NCBI GenBank assembly: GCA_034437075.1
Contig: DAOTVD010000108.1
Coordinates: forward strand, 1 to 55,930
DNA: 55,930 bases
Reading direction: 5' to 3'
DNA from: DAOTVD01 sp034437075
GTDB taxonomy: Bacteria > Chloroflexota > Anaerolineae > Aggregatilineales > J027
Part shown: positions 10,101 through 17,322 of the stretch, piece after piece
Position numbering within the stretch: the first letter of the stretch is position 1
Layout: each line of letters begins with the position of its first letter
The notes under the pieces: model-generated
Database searches by the model: none
What the model was told of the DNA's origin: nothing
Seen by the model: the letters and a program-made list of their open reading frames with translations, nothing else
Position numbers and translations under genes: made by a program

Positions 10101-12110
10101 AATGGCGTCGCGACCGTGTATAACTACGACACCAACGGGCGTCCGCTGCGCGTTACTCATAATGGCCCCGCTGGCCTGCTCGATTTCTTCGTGTACACCT
10201 ACGATAGTGTGGGCAATATCACGCGCATCAGCCGCGCGGATGGTTGGTCGGTGCTGTATAGTTACGATACATCTCATCAGGTCATTAACGAACGCTGGCT
10301 CGACCCGAATAGCCAGACGCGCTACTTTGTGAATGTTCGTTACGACCAGGCGGGCAATCGGGCTGAAACCTTGGTTCAAACCCGCGAGCAAACCACGCCC
10401 ACCCGCACCTTATACGTCTACGACCGTGAAAACCAACTGGTTGAAATCATCGTGAACTATGTTCCGCCGGATGAAGAAGCCGCTATCCCCAATGCGGCGG
10501 CAGCGTTGGGGCTGGTGCTGGGGATGGTCGTCGTGTGGCGCTTGCGGCGGCGGCGACGTATCTTGGTCTTGGGTGTGGGGCTGCTGGCCCTCAGCCTAGT
10601 GGTTCCGATGGCGGCCTGGGCCTTCCAACTAGGCGATGTCGATTGGGGGCCAGGCGAACAACGCTTCGCGCTAGCTTATGACGATAACGGTAATCTGACC
10701 CAGATTGTAGCCCCCAATGGCAACACCATAAACTATTCGTACGATAGCGAAAATCGGCTACGCGCAGCGACCGGGGTGCGGCCCGATGGTCAGGCCGTGG
10801 ATACAGCCCTCACGTACGACCCCTTCAGCCGCCTGCAAGAATGGCAAACGCTGGATGCCGATGGCCGGGCCGTAACGTTTCGTTATTTCTACGATGGCGA
10901 AGAACTGATCGGCATTCAGAACCGCAACACCGGGGAGCGCATTAGTTTTCTGGCGTCCTTACCGGGCATGTCTTTGCTGACCCAAGCGCCGGATGGCGCT
11001 ACCGAATGGCATTTGCACGATGCGCTGAATTCAGTGCGTCGGCTTGTCGGCGCGGATGGTACGGTGAATGTGCCCGAGGAACTCGTACTGGATAATCTGC
11101 CGAGTTATGATTTTAACGCCTTTGGCGAGCAAATCCGCCCTTATGGCGATGCCAGCGCCTATGCGCCACCCTCCTACCCTGTGCAACTCTTTGCGGGCGA
11201 ACTCTACGATGCGACCACCCAGCATTACATCATGGGGGTGCGGCATTATGCACCACAACTCGGTCGTTTCTTCCAGCGTGACCCCATCCGGCATGATCCG
11301 CAAGGTAATTTGTACACCTATGCTTATAATCGCCCTGGCTATTTTGTGGACCCGCAAGGCACGACCCCCGAAATCGCGCTACAGGCCACCCGCGCCTATG
11401 ACCTGCCCGATCAACTGCTGCCGGATATGGCCGTGGGTTCGATATTGGATGACATACCCACGCCGCCGCCCGTTCATGCCCTGCAATATGCCGAAAATAT
11501 GCGCGCGTTAGAGGTCGCCACTACTCTTTCCTATCGCCTGAATGAGGATAACGCCGTGCTTGATCCAGCCCTGGCGGATTTTTACATCTATCGTGTCAAC
11601 CCTATGCCGGATGTCATTCAGCAGCAAAGGGGCGCGGCGTCCTTCGCTATGCAGACCTCGTTCACGTCGGGCGAAGGGTGGCGGCAATTGCCCACACCTT
11701 CGCCCGATAATCCCCCCGCCCCGCTGCGCGTCCTTCACCAATCGGACCCCTGGTTACGTCGTAGCTGGGTTGATCCGTTGGCTTGGTGCATGCCCAGTTC
11801 GCCAACTTACTTGACGCTGCCGCAGAACCCGACCCCGGATGCCATCAGCAGCCAATGGGCGCGCGAGCGGGCTTTCTTGCCCATCTTGCGCGAGACGCCG
11901 CTAGCCGCCGGGATTATGCCGACTGTAGAAACGCTCAATGCAACGGTGCCTTCGCTGGCCGAGATGCCGCCGCGTGTGCCTAGCACCAGCGCGCCAGAAG
12001 CACTTATCAATCCGGTGTCGTTAGAGCGCTTAGACGCTTTGCGCAATCAGCAAACCGAATTCTATCGCGAGGCGCTCTTGCCTGCCGGAGTGCCCGGTGC
12101 CCCAGATTAG
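4161..12110 (+). CDS. Giant RHS/YD-repeat protein (2649 aa) with signal peptide, internal membrane hairpin and RHS core
   Basis: Starts at ATG 4161, overlapping the previous stop by four bases (ATGA), so translation is probably coupled. A signal peptide (about 1-27, LLFVLLLGLPTPAF) is followed by a PPC-like beta domain (about 33-140), unassigned sequence, and a DUF6531-type segment (about 540-610, NPVNGNFYYHVQDYQVPS). Several dozen YD repeats (YDALGRL type) run from about 700 to 2100. At about 2111-2155 two hydrophobic stretches separated by RLRRRRR interrupt the repeats. The RHS-associated core (about 2280-2400) contains GRFFQRDPI, NLYTYAYNRPG and the closing DPQG. The last ~250 residues match no toxin I recognise. 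RHS proteins form beta-cocoon shells that often carry toxins or mediate contact. No obvious immunity gene follows; the next gene is the kinase. Confidence 0.95.
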   Translation: MKWVMRSGALLFVLLLGLPTPAFTRAQDGTSERTLSFGETVSGFLTPEETAHTWQFSANGLEIVEVILERISGQLTPRVSVQDATGAVISPDESLTTASGQILRFVNTFGAGGTYTLQVTGENIQGSAINPDEYSLQLLQNGVRLPDVQAGLSVPNATLAYSPPTLESGAPLDDQTGDARLIDVAFYGNPTVVRPDPGRGPQDYQVSAAGFTIETLWNGSGAQRVTRSVSFTPQGIGIVAQPRETDPPEAAPPFFFTDQNITRIENTATTITIILEDGTTITTDYFKLRNILAVEGLVVANAENGAQMVLDGPNVTLTEENDNLRMGLSPPNTPEDDALYIISDLQGWQILTYLPDQEWALQILSGANFRFLSNFVRVTITQRLPEEAPTLEQELTPAEAGERAVDATPPTPNPAPVFEVQLDDDDDPAQITLDTAGLGDVQIANGALSFLPLDGRTLTEDLATISAVLVQNRVVRFAFVEDQPNAFRLSFPDGTEVITPVPPEPNPEALPHQPGYTPAGFNNLGLDYLPVCPCLETRQQNTPVNPVNGNFYYHVQDYQVPSHTLRLDFTRHYNSLGGQTTPAYMRESPTPYLLGQWGPGWRHSHHIEIDITFAPLGRVMLIQPDGTRHIFEQSPADPSLFLSDTLPMWRLSQPDGALGGWQALRTDGLRYIFDAVGRLQRLRDIHGDELTFAPAPREYLLDGDSGGYFVVEPYGRRLEIYWDASGRITRLRTVDDFEVAYGYDADGNLSTVQYADTEQSATYAYMNGRLTDLNDDLSPGGIPIQVEYDLDSGRVVSLTENPAGSAVRTRSYTYEERNPGRATIESLLVNGVEQQTRWLIDTAQRVERVELPREGWSLGYEYSLERPTLLANVRQPEGARLAFVFNDQGLLTRLTDPIYSAAPTQITYQFVEDDPHQQLVSEITYRSGGYDRFTYDEQNRLIRHAQLVAARTVANEAVERVTRFTYDERNRIAAIIQPGPEGAELETSYTYDAFGYVSRIEQDGGIRTLEFVHDRAGRLSSLTDGRGNATALRWEVARNVLVGIDAPLDYSRRFVYDIQNRLIRWEDGTAITEFVYDGLGRVISLTDPDGQTISYTYDEADNLLTELRGDGETRFSYTYDTLNNLASVTSPGGLVTTYAIELERGADSNPTGRLQRIITDPNGRDEVYVYDPLGRLTEVRFRDVNDRNIRTYNFVYTQDRSNLQINRSDFPGRNLTLTYDLLGRPTSSSINTAQTTYAYDLAGNLIEVIDPSERTTRYAYDALGNVTSVTLPGDVTYTYSYDENGNLLAMTDPTGALTEYVYDALNRLQSITDPLGRRTSYSYDANGNLLSLTDPRDNTRRATYDTSGRLLSLTDEDGQTTNYTYDVLGRLAEINAPGGLFSRFTYDANDNIVSLNQPQSRNTLYGYDALGRVISVTDALGHTSIFTYDRLDRLSRAIDPVGNIQEYDWNSNGRLLRLNDPLERVFEYNLDGLGRLARVRDRNDEVIAIDTLFNYDPAGYVVNVRTGNGQVIGNQNDVNQVYTYTPQGWLQEYTDPNNNVWRLEYDDVGRVIAQIDPTEQRTVYTRDAAGQVTQITHAAGSDTEVSEFFAYDDNGNSVAYTAPGGLESRFEYDANDRLTQRTVGVNTAQPRAYRYTYNALGYLVGAIGPDGQVTEYQYDVFGNLVGILRTLESDEDDVLVLDRFAYDAVGNLVAVVQPEGFEGRDPESRGNLGEDFRANLTYNALDHRVRYVDAEDNVWAYTYDRLGNVLEISDPLGSVVRYRYDTVGRVSSIEYPTGALVEFRYDRRDNLNAVQGAETEVRTFGARETVNAQRVLITYDIDAEGNLIGYEDSDGDRTTFEYDVRGQRTARVAANGDRTTYEYDALGRLTATSSPDGRITRSYNADGRLIGVDAPGSSFDFTYNDFGELVTAFGQGLQINYERDLNGNVLVRDAGDLGRAEYTYDALGRMIRVDYQRGDTASFIEFSYNRNDWLMEIRRSNGVATVYNYDTNGRPLRVTHNGPAGLLDFFVYTYDSVGNITRISRADGWSVLYSYDTSHQVINERWLDPNSQTRYFVNVRYDQAGNRAETLVQTREQTTPTRTLYVYDRENQLVEIIVNYVPPDEEAAIPNAAAALGLVLGMVVVWRLRRRRRILVLGVGLLALSLVVPMAAWAFQLGDVDWGPGEQRFALAYDDNGNLTQIVAPNGNTINYSYDSENRLRAATGVRPDGQAVDTALTYDPFSRLQEWQTLDADGRAVTFRYFYDGEELIGIQNRNTGERISFLASLPGMSLLTQAPDGATEWHLHDALNSVRRLVGADGTVNVPEELVLDNLPSYDFNAFGEQIRPYGDASAYAPPSYPVQLFAGELYDATTQHYIMGVRHYAPQLGRFFQRDPIRHDPQGNLYTYAYNRPGYFVDPQGTTPEIALQATRAYDLPDQLLPDMAVGSILDDIPTPPPVHALQYAENMRALEVATTLSYRLNEDNAVLDPALADFYIYRVNPMPDVIQQQRGAASFAMQTSFTSGEGWRQLPTPSPDNPPAPLRVLHQSDPWLRRSWVDPLAWCMPSSPTYLTLPQNPTPDAISSQWARERAFLPILRETPLAAGIMPTVETLNATVPSLAEMPPRVPSTSAPEALINPVSLERLDALRNQQTEFYREALLPAGVPGAPD

Positions 12111-12173
12111 CGGTCGTATTTTGTTGAGTGGATTTTTCCGCGCAATAGCCAGAGCCAGGTCACGGAGAAAGTT

Positions 12174-14585
12174 ATGGTAAAGCAAACTGCCGAAACATGT
12201 TTGGATAACCGGCATATCCGAAGTGGCAAAATCGATGATAAATATCTGGTGCAAGCCTATATCGGGGGCGGCGGAACGGCATGTGTGTTCCAGGTGAGAA
12301 CCCAGGACGACCCGCATACCTACGCGCTCAAGTTGCTGCAAGATGACTATTTTCGGAGCAGCTTTGTACTAGAGCAGTTTCGGCTAGAAGCTGAACGCTT
12401 ATTGCAACTCAATCATCCGAATATCGTGCGTTTCTATGATTTTGCCATTCGGGATGAATACGCTTATCTTTTGATGGAGCAGATCAAGGGCACGGCGTTG
12501 TCGGACTTTTTGCGGAATCTACGCGCCGAGAATCGCTATTTCCCTGTGAATGAAGTCGTGCGCACGCTGACGCAAACCAGCCGCGCATTACGTTATTTGC
12601 ACGACAACGCGCTCATTCATCGTGATGTAAAAGCCTCCAATATTCTCATCGAGCAACATACGGGCAAAGTCTATCTGGTGGATTTTGGTATCGCGACCGA
12701 AGCCAGCGAAGCGGCCACGGCCTTCAACGCGGGCACGCGCTCTTATATGCCCCCCGAACAGCAGGAAAATCTGGGTATTACGCTGGATTACCGGGCCGAT
12801 ATTTATGCTTTTGGCATTGTCACTTATGAAATGCTGGCCAATCGGCGCCCTTTTGGCCGCCAACCGCATTTATCGGGCCGAGAAGCCGAACAAGACCTTA
12901 TCCGCCAGCATCGCGAAGACCCCCCACCCTCTTTGGCCGACCAACGCCCTGACCTGCCGCCTGGGGTGGATGCCGTGATCGCGAAAGCGTTGGCCAAGCG
13001 CCCCGAGGCGCGTTACGACTCGGTGCGGGCGTTTATCGAAGAATTGCACGCGGTATTGACCCCGCAACTGTCCCCCGATTTGCTCGATCTGGATGAAATC
13101 ACGGCCTTAGATCCGCTGGGCAGTATGCGTGGCGCGCTGCGCCAGCGCGTTCAGGAAGACCTCACCCCTACGGGCAGCGCCGCGCCGATGACCGCGCCGA
13201 CCGTCGCCAGCCCTGCGACCCAAGCGCGTGAAGGCGGCTCGCGCGGGATGATCTTCGGCGCGGTGTTGCTGGTGGGGCTTTTGCTCGTAAGCGGAATCGC
13301 CGTTTTGGCCTTGGGGGGCGGCAATGGTAACCCCGATGAAGATGAGGCTGAGCCTGCTATAGCGCGCGTGACGGACGAGGCGACCGAGGAAATTGCCCAG
13401 GTGCTGACCGCCACACCGCAAGAGGAGGTCGCAGGGGGGGCCACGTCAGAACCCGATGACGAGGACGCCCCCCCTCAAGATGCCGGGACGCCCGCATCCG
13501 AACCAGAATCCGACAACGACAATACACAAACGCCTCAGATTACCGCCCCCCCCGACGAAACCGCCACGCCAGAGGCTACGGCCTCCCCTACCCCAACCTT
13601 AACGGCCACCCCCACGCTAACCCCCACGCCTACGGCTACCGCAACCGCGACGGCCACTTTAACCCCCACTGCAAGCCTAACGCCGACGTTGACGCCCACG
13701 CCCGTGCCCACCACATTTCTAGCCGATCAAGTGTTTGCTATCCTGGCCCAGGATGGCGCGGCATTAGGGTTGGATGCGCCCTTACCCGAAGCCCTCGCCC
13801 TTTTGCGGGCGGAGACTGACGCTTTTATCCCGCTGCAATTAGGCGCTGTCGATGGTTTTCGCGCCATGACCGAGCTCTCTAATACCGCAGCGGTCACGCG
13901 CTATGGGTTTGCCTATCGTGTGCAGGATGCACAGAATTATTTGCGCTTTACCCTCACGCCAGCGTCTAGCACCTGGCAGTTAGAACAAATCGAAGCGGGT
14001 GAGCCGACGCTTGTGGATTCTGGTCAAGTCGAGTCCGGCGCGCTGAACAGCCTGACGCTGATGGCGGTGGGGCCTTATCTGCGCGCGGAGGTAGGCGAAA
14101 CGATCATCGAGGCCCAAGCAGACCGTTGGACGAGTGGCCAGGTGGGCTTATGGGTCGAAATGGTAGCGCCGGATGAACCTTTCCCGGTGACGGCTTTGCG
14201 CGTGGGCTTGGCGGGCTCGCGCGAGCAGATCGAAGCCCTAGCCGCTGCGCCCCCTACCCCCCTGCCCAATATCCAACTGATCGACTTTCTACTACAGGAT
14301 GTCGAAGCCCTGCTGGCCACGGGGGATGTCGCGACCCTGACGGTAGATTGTCTGCGTTTTGTGGATGTTTACGAAGGGCTAGAACGCCATATGCCACGCG
14401 GAGAGGCCTTACAAATCTGGGCGCAACGCGCCATCGACAACAGCGCGCTGATCTATAATGGCTGTCAGATTGATGTCAGCATTGATGGCCTGATGGATAT
14501 GTCGGCGGCGGTCAATGATTTCATCACCTGGCAAGATGACCTTTCCACATTACGCGACGAAATCGAAAGCGCGCCCCCCAGCTAG
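12174..14585 (+). CDS. Transmembrane Ser/Thr protein kinase (PknB-type) with extracytoplasmic beta-sandwich-like sensor
   Basis: The kinase domain spans about 20-290. It has the glycine loop IGGGGTACVFQV, ATP-binding lysine ALKLL (K53), catalytic HRDVKASN (D151), DFG (D170), the PPEQ activation segment and DIYAFGIVTYEML, so all key residues are present. A membrane helix at about 358-380 leads to a Pro/Thr/Ala-rich linker. A C-terminal region (about 560-670) with the pattern YGFAYRVQDAQNYLRF resembles a LamG/3-keto-disaccharide-hydrolase-like sandwich, possibly ligand-binding. GGAG lies upstream of ATG 12174. It is 63 bases after the RHS gene on the same strand and ends the cluster. It probably phosphorylates targets read by the two FHA proteins and reversed by the PP2C, but targets cannot be read from sequence. 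Confidence 0.95.
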   Translation: MVKQTAETCLDNRHIRSGKIDDKYLVQAYIGGGGTACVFQVRTQDDPHTYALKLLQDDYFRSSFVLEQFRLEAERLLQLNHPNIVRFYDFAIRDEYAYLLMEQIKGTALSDFLRNLRAENRYFPVNEVVRTLTQTSRALRYLHDNALIHRDVKASNILIEQHTGKVYLVDFGIATEASEAATAFNAGTRSYMPPEQQENLGITLDYRADIYAFGIVTYEMLANRRPFGRQPHLSGREAEQDLIRQHREDPPPSLADQRPDLPPGVDAVIAKALAKRPEARYDSVRAFIEELHAVLTPQLSPDLLDLDEITALDPLGSMRGALRQRVQEDLTPTGSAAPMTAPTVASPATQAREGGSRGMIFGAVLLVGLLLVSGIAVLALGGGNGNPDEDEAEPAIARVTDEATEEIAQVLTATPQEEVAGGATSEPDDEDAPPQDAGTPASEPESDNDNTQTPQITAPPDETATPEATASPTPTLTATPTLTPTPTATATATATLTPTASLTPTLTPTPVPTTFLADQVFAILAQDGAALGLDAPLPEALALLRAETDAFIPLQLGAVDGFRAMTELSNTAAVTRYGFAYRVQDAQNYLRFTLTPASSTWQLEQIEAGEPTLVDSGQVESGALNSLTLMAVGPYLRAEVGETIIEAQADRWTSGQVGLWVEMVAPDEPFPVTALRVGLAGSREQIEALAAAPPTPLPNIQLIDFLLQDVEALLATGDVATLTVDCLRFVDVYEGLERHMPRGEALQIWAQRAIDNSALIYNGCQIDVSIDGLMDMSAAVNDFITWQDDLSTLRDEIESAPPS

Positions 14586-14590
14586 CCGCA

Positions 14591-15583
14591 TCATAGCGGA
14601 TGCTGGGCCAAGTGCGCCCGTAGGCGTGCCATACCTTCCTCCAGCGAAATGGTGGGCGCGTAGCCCAGGTCGCGCCGTGCCGCGCGGATGTCAAACCAGC
14701 GCGGGGTGGTATATTGCTGCACCAAGAAGCGCGTCAGGGGCGGCTCTTTTTCTAGGTTCAAGAGCCGGTACGCGCCTTCTGCCAAACGTGCCGCGCCCAT
14801 AGCCACCTGGGGCGATACGGGCAACACGCGCGGCTGATACCCGGCGGCGTCTAATTGGCGCATAAAAAAGTCGTGGGGCGTCGTGGGTCGGTCATCCGAA
14901 ATAAAATAGACCCCGCCCGCAATGGGCGCGTCCGGCGTCAGGCCATCCAGCGCGAGCAGATGCGCGGCCACTGCATGGTCGATATACGTCACATCATTGC
15001 GCGCGTCGCCGCTCCCAACGCGCGGAAAGTAGCCGCGCCGCGCACGGGCCACGATGCGCGGCAAAAATTGGGTATCCCCCGGCCCCCAGATAATCGGCGG
15101 GCGAATAGCGGCGGTGCTCAGTGTCGCATCGTTGGCCTGCAAAACGGCCTTTTCGGCGATGGCTTTGGTTTCGGAATACGGCGAAACATGCTGAGTCGGG
15201 TAGGGTAAGCTCTCGTCGCCGCCTTCTATAGGACTGCCCGCGTCGATAACGCTGGGCGAACTGGTATACACCAGGCGGGGGACGCCCTGCGCGCGGCAGG
15301 CTTGCAACACGTTTTCGGTGCCGCGCACGTTCACCGCATGGTAGCTCTCGTAACGGCCCCACTGCCCGGCTTTAGCGCCCACATGCAAAACGGCTTCGCA
15401 CCCCGCGACCGCTTGCGCGACGGCTTCGGAGTCGCTCAGATCACCGCGCAGCGTCTCGACACCTAACGCACGCAATTCTGGGTAATCGCCGCGCGAAAAG
15501 CTGCGTACGGCCTCGCCGCGTTCACGCAAGGCTTTTACAAGCGCCTTGCCCAGAAAACCACCACCGCCCGTTACAAGAATCAT
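14591..15583 (-). CDS. NAD(P)-dependent epimerase/dehydratase (extended SDR family)
   Basis: A 330-residue protein beginning with the Rossmann nucleotide-binding motif TGGGGFLG (residues 5-12). It has the extended-SDR catalytic pair in PYSETKAIAEK (YxxxK) and an upstream catalytic serine region YTSSPSV. The mid-protein PPIIWGPGD is typical of the sugar-epimerase / 3-beta-hydroxysteroid-dehydrogenase-like branch. The substrate cannot be assigned; a nucleoside-diphosphate sugar or a sterol/hopanoid-like substrate is possible. It lies seven bases after carA on the same strand, so it is probably co-transcribed, and converges on the kinase gene with only five bases between the stops. Confidence 0.88.
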   Translation of the reverse strand: MILVTGGGGFLGKALVKALRERGEAVRSFSRGDYPELRALGVETLRGDLSDSEAVAQAVAGCEAVLHVGAKAGQWGRYESYHAVNVRGTENVLQACRAQGVPRLVYTSSPSVIDAGSPIEGGDESLPYPTQHVSPYSETKAIAEKAVLQANDATLSTAAIRPPIIWGPGDTQFLPRIVARARRGYFPRVGSGDARNDVTYIDHAVAAHLLALDGLTPDAPIAGGVYFISDDRPTTPHDFFMRQLDAAGYQPRVLPVSPQVAMGAARLAEGAYRLLNLEKEPPLTRFLVQQYTTPRWFDIRAARRDLGYAPTISLEEGMARLRAHLAQHPL

Positions 15584-15590
15584 AAATCCC

Positions 15591-16718
15591 TCAGTCTTGC
15601 GCGTTGGCCTTCACACGCGCCACAAATTCATCGAATAAATACAACGAGTCGTGCGGGCCGGGCGCGGCTTCTGGATGATATTGCACGCTGAAGGCCCCCA
15701 GAGCATTATGCCGGATGCCCTCGATGGTGTTGTCGTTCAGGTTGATGTGCGTGACCTCGGCGCCTTGTAGGTCGCTATCGGCGGAGACGGCGAAGCCATG
15801 GTTGTGTACGCTGATCTCGACTTGCTGCGAGATCAAATTTTTGACCGGCTGGTTGCCGCCTCGGTGGCCGAAAGGCATTTTGTGGGTTTGGCCGCCTAGC
15901 GCCAGCGCCAAAATCTGATGCCCCAAGCAAATGCCAAAAATGGGTATTTGGCCGAGTAAGCCTTTGACGTTGTCAATCATATAATCCACGGCAGCCGGGT
16001 CGCCGGGGCCATTGCTCAGAAATATCCCGGCGGGCGTCATCGCCAGCACGTCCTCGGCGGGCGTGTGTGCGGGCACAACCGTCACCCGCAGGCCCCGGTC
16101 GGTGAGCATGCGTAAAATATTGCGCTTGATCCCCATATCATAAGCCACGATTAACGCGCCGCCGGGCTCGGTATGGTGCTGAGCATACCAGGCGGGGTCG
16201 CTCCGTTCGGACCAATGATAGGCTTCTGGTGTGGTGACCTCATCAACCAGGTTAGCGCCGGACATGTCCGGGGCTGTGCGCGCGGCATGGATCAGGGCTT
16301 GGGGATCATCGGCGGCGGGGCCATGGGCGATAGCCGCGCGCATAGCGCCCTGCTCGCGAATGTGGCGCACCAATGCGCGCGTCGCTACGTCGCTCAGGCC
16401 GATTTTGCCCTGCTTGCGCAGGTAGTCGTTTAGGTCGCCCCGGCTGCGCCAGTTGCTCACCCGGGGGCTGAGCGCGCGCACCACAAATCCAGCCACCCAG
16501 ATTTGCGCGGCTTCTTCATCTTCCAGATTCACCCCCGTGTTGCCGATATGCGGCGTGGTCATGGTCACAATTTGGCGATGGTACGATGGATCGGTCAATA
16601 CTTCCTGATACCCGGTCATGGACGTATTGAAAACGATTTCGCCTGTGGCCATACCTGCGGCGCCCCACCCCTGCCCCGGGAATAAACGCCCATCTTCTAG
16701 TGCGAGTAGCCCTTGCAT
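15591..16718 (-). CDS. carA: Carbamoyl-phosphate synthase small (glutaminase) subunit
   Basis: Provides ammonia from glutamine to CarB for carbamoyl phosphate, the precursor of pyrimidines and arginine. The N-terminal CPSase small-chain domain begins MQGLLALEDGRLFPG. The C-terminal class I glutamine amidotransferase domain has the LSNGPGDP loop, nucleophilic cysteine in FGICLGHQ and the HPE triad segment in VQYHPEAAPGP. I chose ATG 16718 because family members start at this point and an AGAG-type ribosome site precedes it; a TTG at 16757 would add 13 residues unlike the family. A strong hairpin (16763-16800) lies just upstream. carB is upstream on the same strand but separated by a three-gene cassette, so the usual carA-carB order and adjacency are lost. 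Confidence 0.96.
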   Translation of the reverse strand: MQGLLALEDGRLFPGQGWGAAGMATGEIVFNTSMTGYQEVLTDPSYHRQIVTMTTPHIGNTGVNLEDEEAAQIWVAGFVVRALSPRVSNWRSRGDLNDYLRKQGKIGLSDVATRALVRHIREQGAMRAAIAHGPAADDPQALIHAARTAPDMSGANLVDEVTTPEAYHWSERSDPAWYAQHHTEPGGALIVAYDMGIKRNILRMLTDRGLRVTVVPAHTPAEDVLAMTPAGIFLSNGPGDPAAVDYMIDNVKGLLGQIPIFGICLGHQILALALGGQTHKMPFGHRGGNQPVKNLISQQVEISVHNHGFAVSADSDLQGAEVTHINLNDNTIEGIRHNALGAFSVQYHPEAAPGPHDSLYLFDEFVARVKANAQD

Positions 16719-16762
16719 ACAGTCAATCTCTGTTTGTTCCAACGGTTTATCGGGCAATTAAA

Positions 16763-16800
16763 GCACGAAAACTCGTTTCTTTCAAAACGAGTTTGCGTGC
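16763..16800 (-). terminator. Strong imperfect hairpin between the HTH cassette and carA
   Basis: GCACG and CGTGC arms flank a further perfect 10-base stem (AAACTCGTTT with AAACGAGTTT). The arms are separated from it by one mismatch, and the loop is six bases. Read on the minus strand it is followed by TTTAA. It could terminate the upstream cassette or act as a carA leader structure. The T-run is short, so a simple intrinsic terminator is plausible but not certain. Confidence 0.5.
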
Positions 16801-16847
16801 AGACATTAAGTAAAATAAGAGAAGGGGGAGGCAAATTTGTAATAAAA

Positions 16848-17318
16848 TCAGGCCGGGACTGAGTGGATGAGTCGCATTTCTTGGCGCATCAGCGCGAGCA
16901 GCAAATGTCGGAGCCCATCTTGTTGCCAGCGGCGCACGCTGCGATCCGAAACACCGACATCAGCGGCCAGATCATTTAGTTTTATATTCCAATTCGGGCA
17001 GAAATAGCGGATGTACAGCACGCTATACCCACGCAGGAAAGCATTATTACTTTTTAGGTGAGTCAAAAGGATCGTGTAACACTTGGGGTCATGCTGGTGG
17101 GTAATCCCCAGGGCATCTTCCAGCATACTGCGCAGCCGATCTTCAATGACGAACAATTGTTGAGATTGAACGTCAAGATGGCTAAGGCGTGCCATATCGG
17201 CCTGTACAATCGCCATGGCCAAGAGGGCATGCTTATTAGGGAGCGGCCTACCCCGGCGAATGGCATTTAAGGCTTGCTGTAAGGTGGTGGTATTCAGAAC
17301 GCTGGTTGATTGAGACAT
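16848..17318 (-). CDS. Small helix-turn-helix protein, second HTH of the cassette
   Basis: A 156-residue protein I do not recognise as a named family. Its C-terminal third contains a clear helix-turn-helix, LNDLAADVGVSDRSVRRWQQ, followed by a Leu-rich helix. The N-terminal two thirds look all-helical (QALNAIRRGRPLPNKHALLAMAIV, then VIEDRLRSMLEDALG). It starts four bases after the stop of the other HTH gene, so the two are co-transcribed. The protein is probably a DNA-binding regulator; neither ligand nor target is evident. Because the cassette lies between carB and carA, a pyrimidine-linked function is possible but unsupported. The alternative is a small accessory element that inserted here. 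Confidence 0.75.
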   Translation of the reverse strand: MSQSTSVLNTTTLQQALNAIRRGRPLPNKHALLAMAIVQADMARLSHLDVQSQQLFVIEDRLRSMLEDALGITHQHDPKCYTILLTHLKSNNAFLRGYSVLYIRYFCPNWNIKLNDLAADVGVSDRSVRRWQQDGLRHLLLALMRQEMRLIHSVPA

Positions 17319-17322
17319 GGGA

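Noticed and set aside
6400..10480. Repeated codon patterns in the RHS gene as tandem DNA repeats or CRISPR
   Set aside because: The periodicity is at protein level (YD repeats); DNA units vary in length and sequence, and there are no regular spacers.
13590..13710. Short repeats of Thr/Pro codons as a simple-sequence repeat of regulatory meaning
   Set aside because: It encodes the disordered linker between the kinase membrane helix and its outer domain; similar linkers occur in the other exported proteins.
16719..16757. TTG start for carA 13 codons upstream
   Set aside because: The extra residues are not seen in the family and the ATG at 16718 gives the standard N-terminus.
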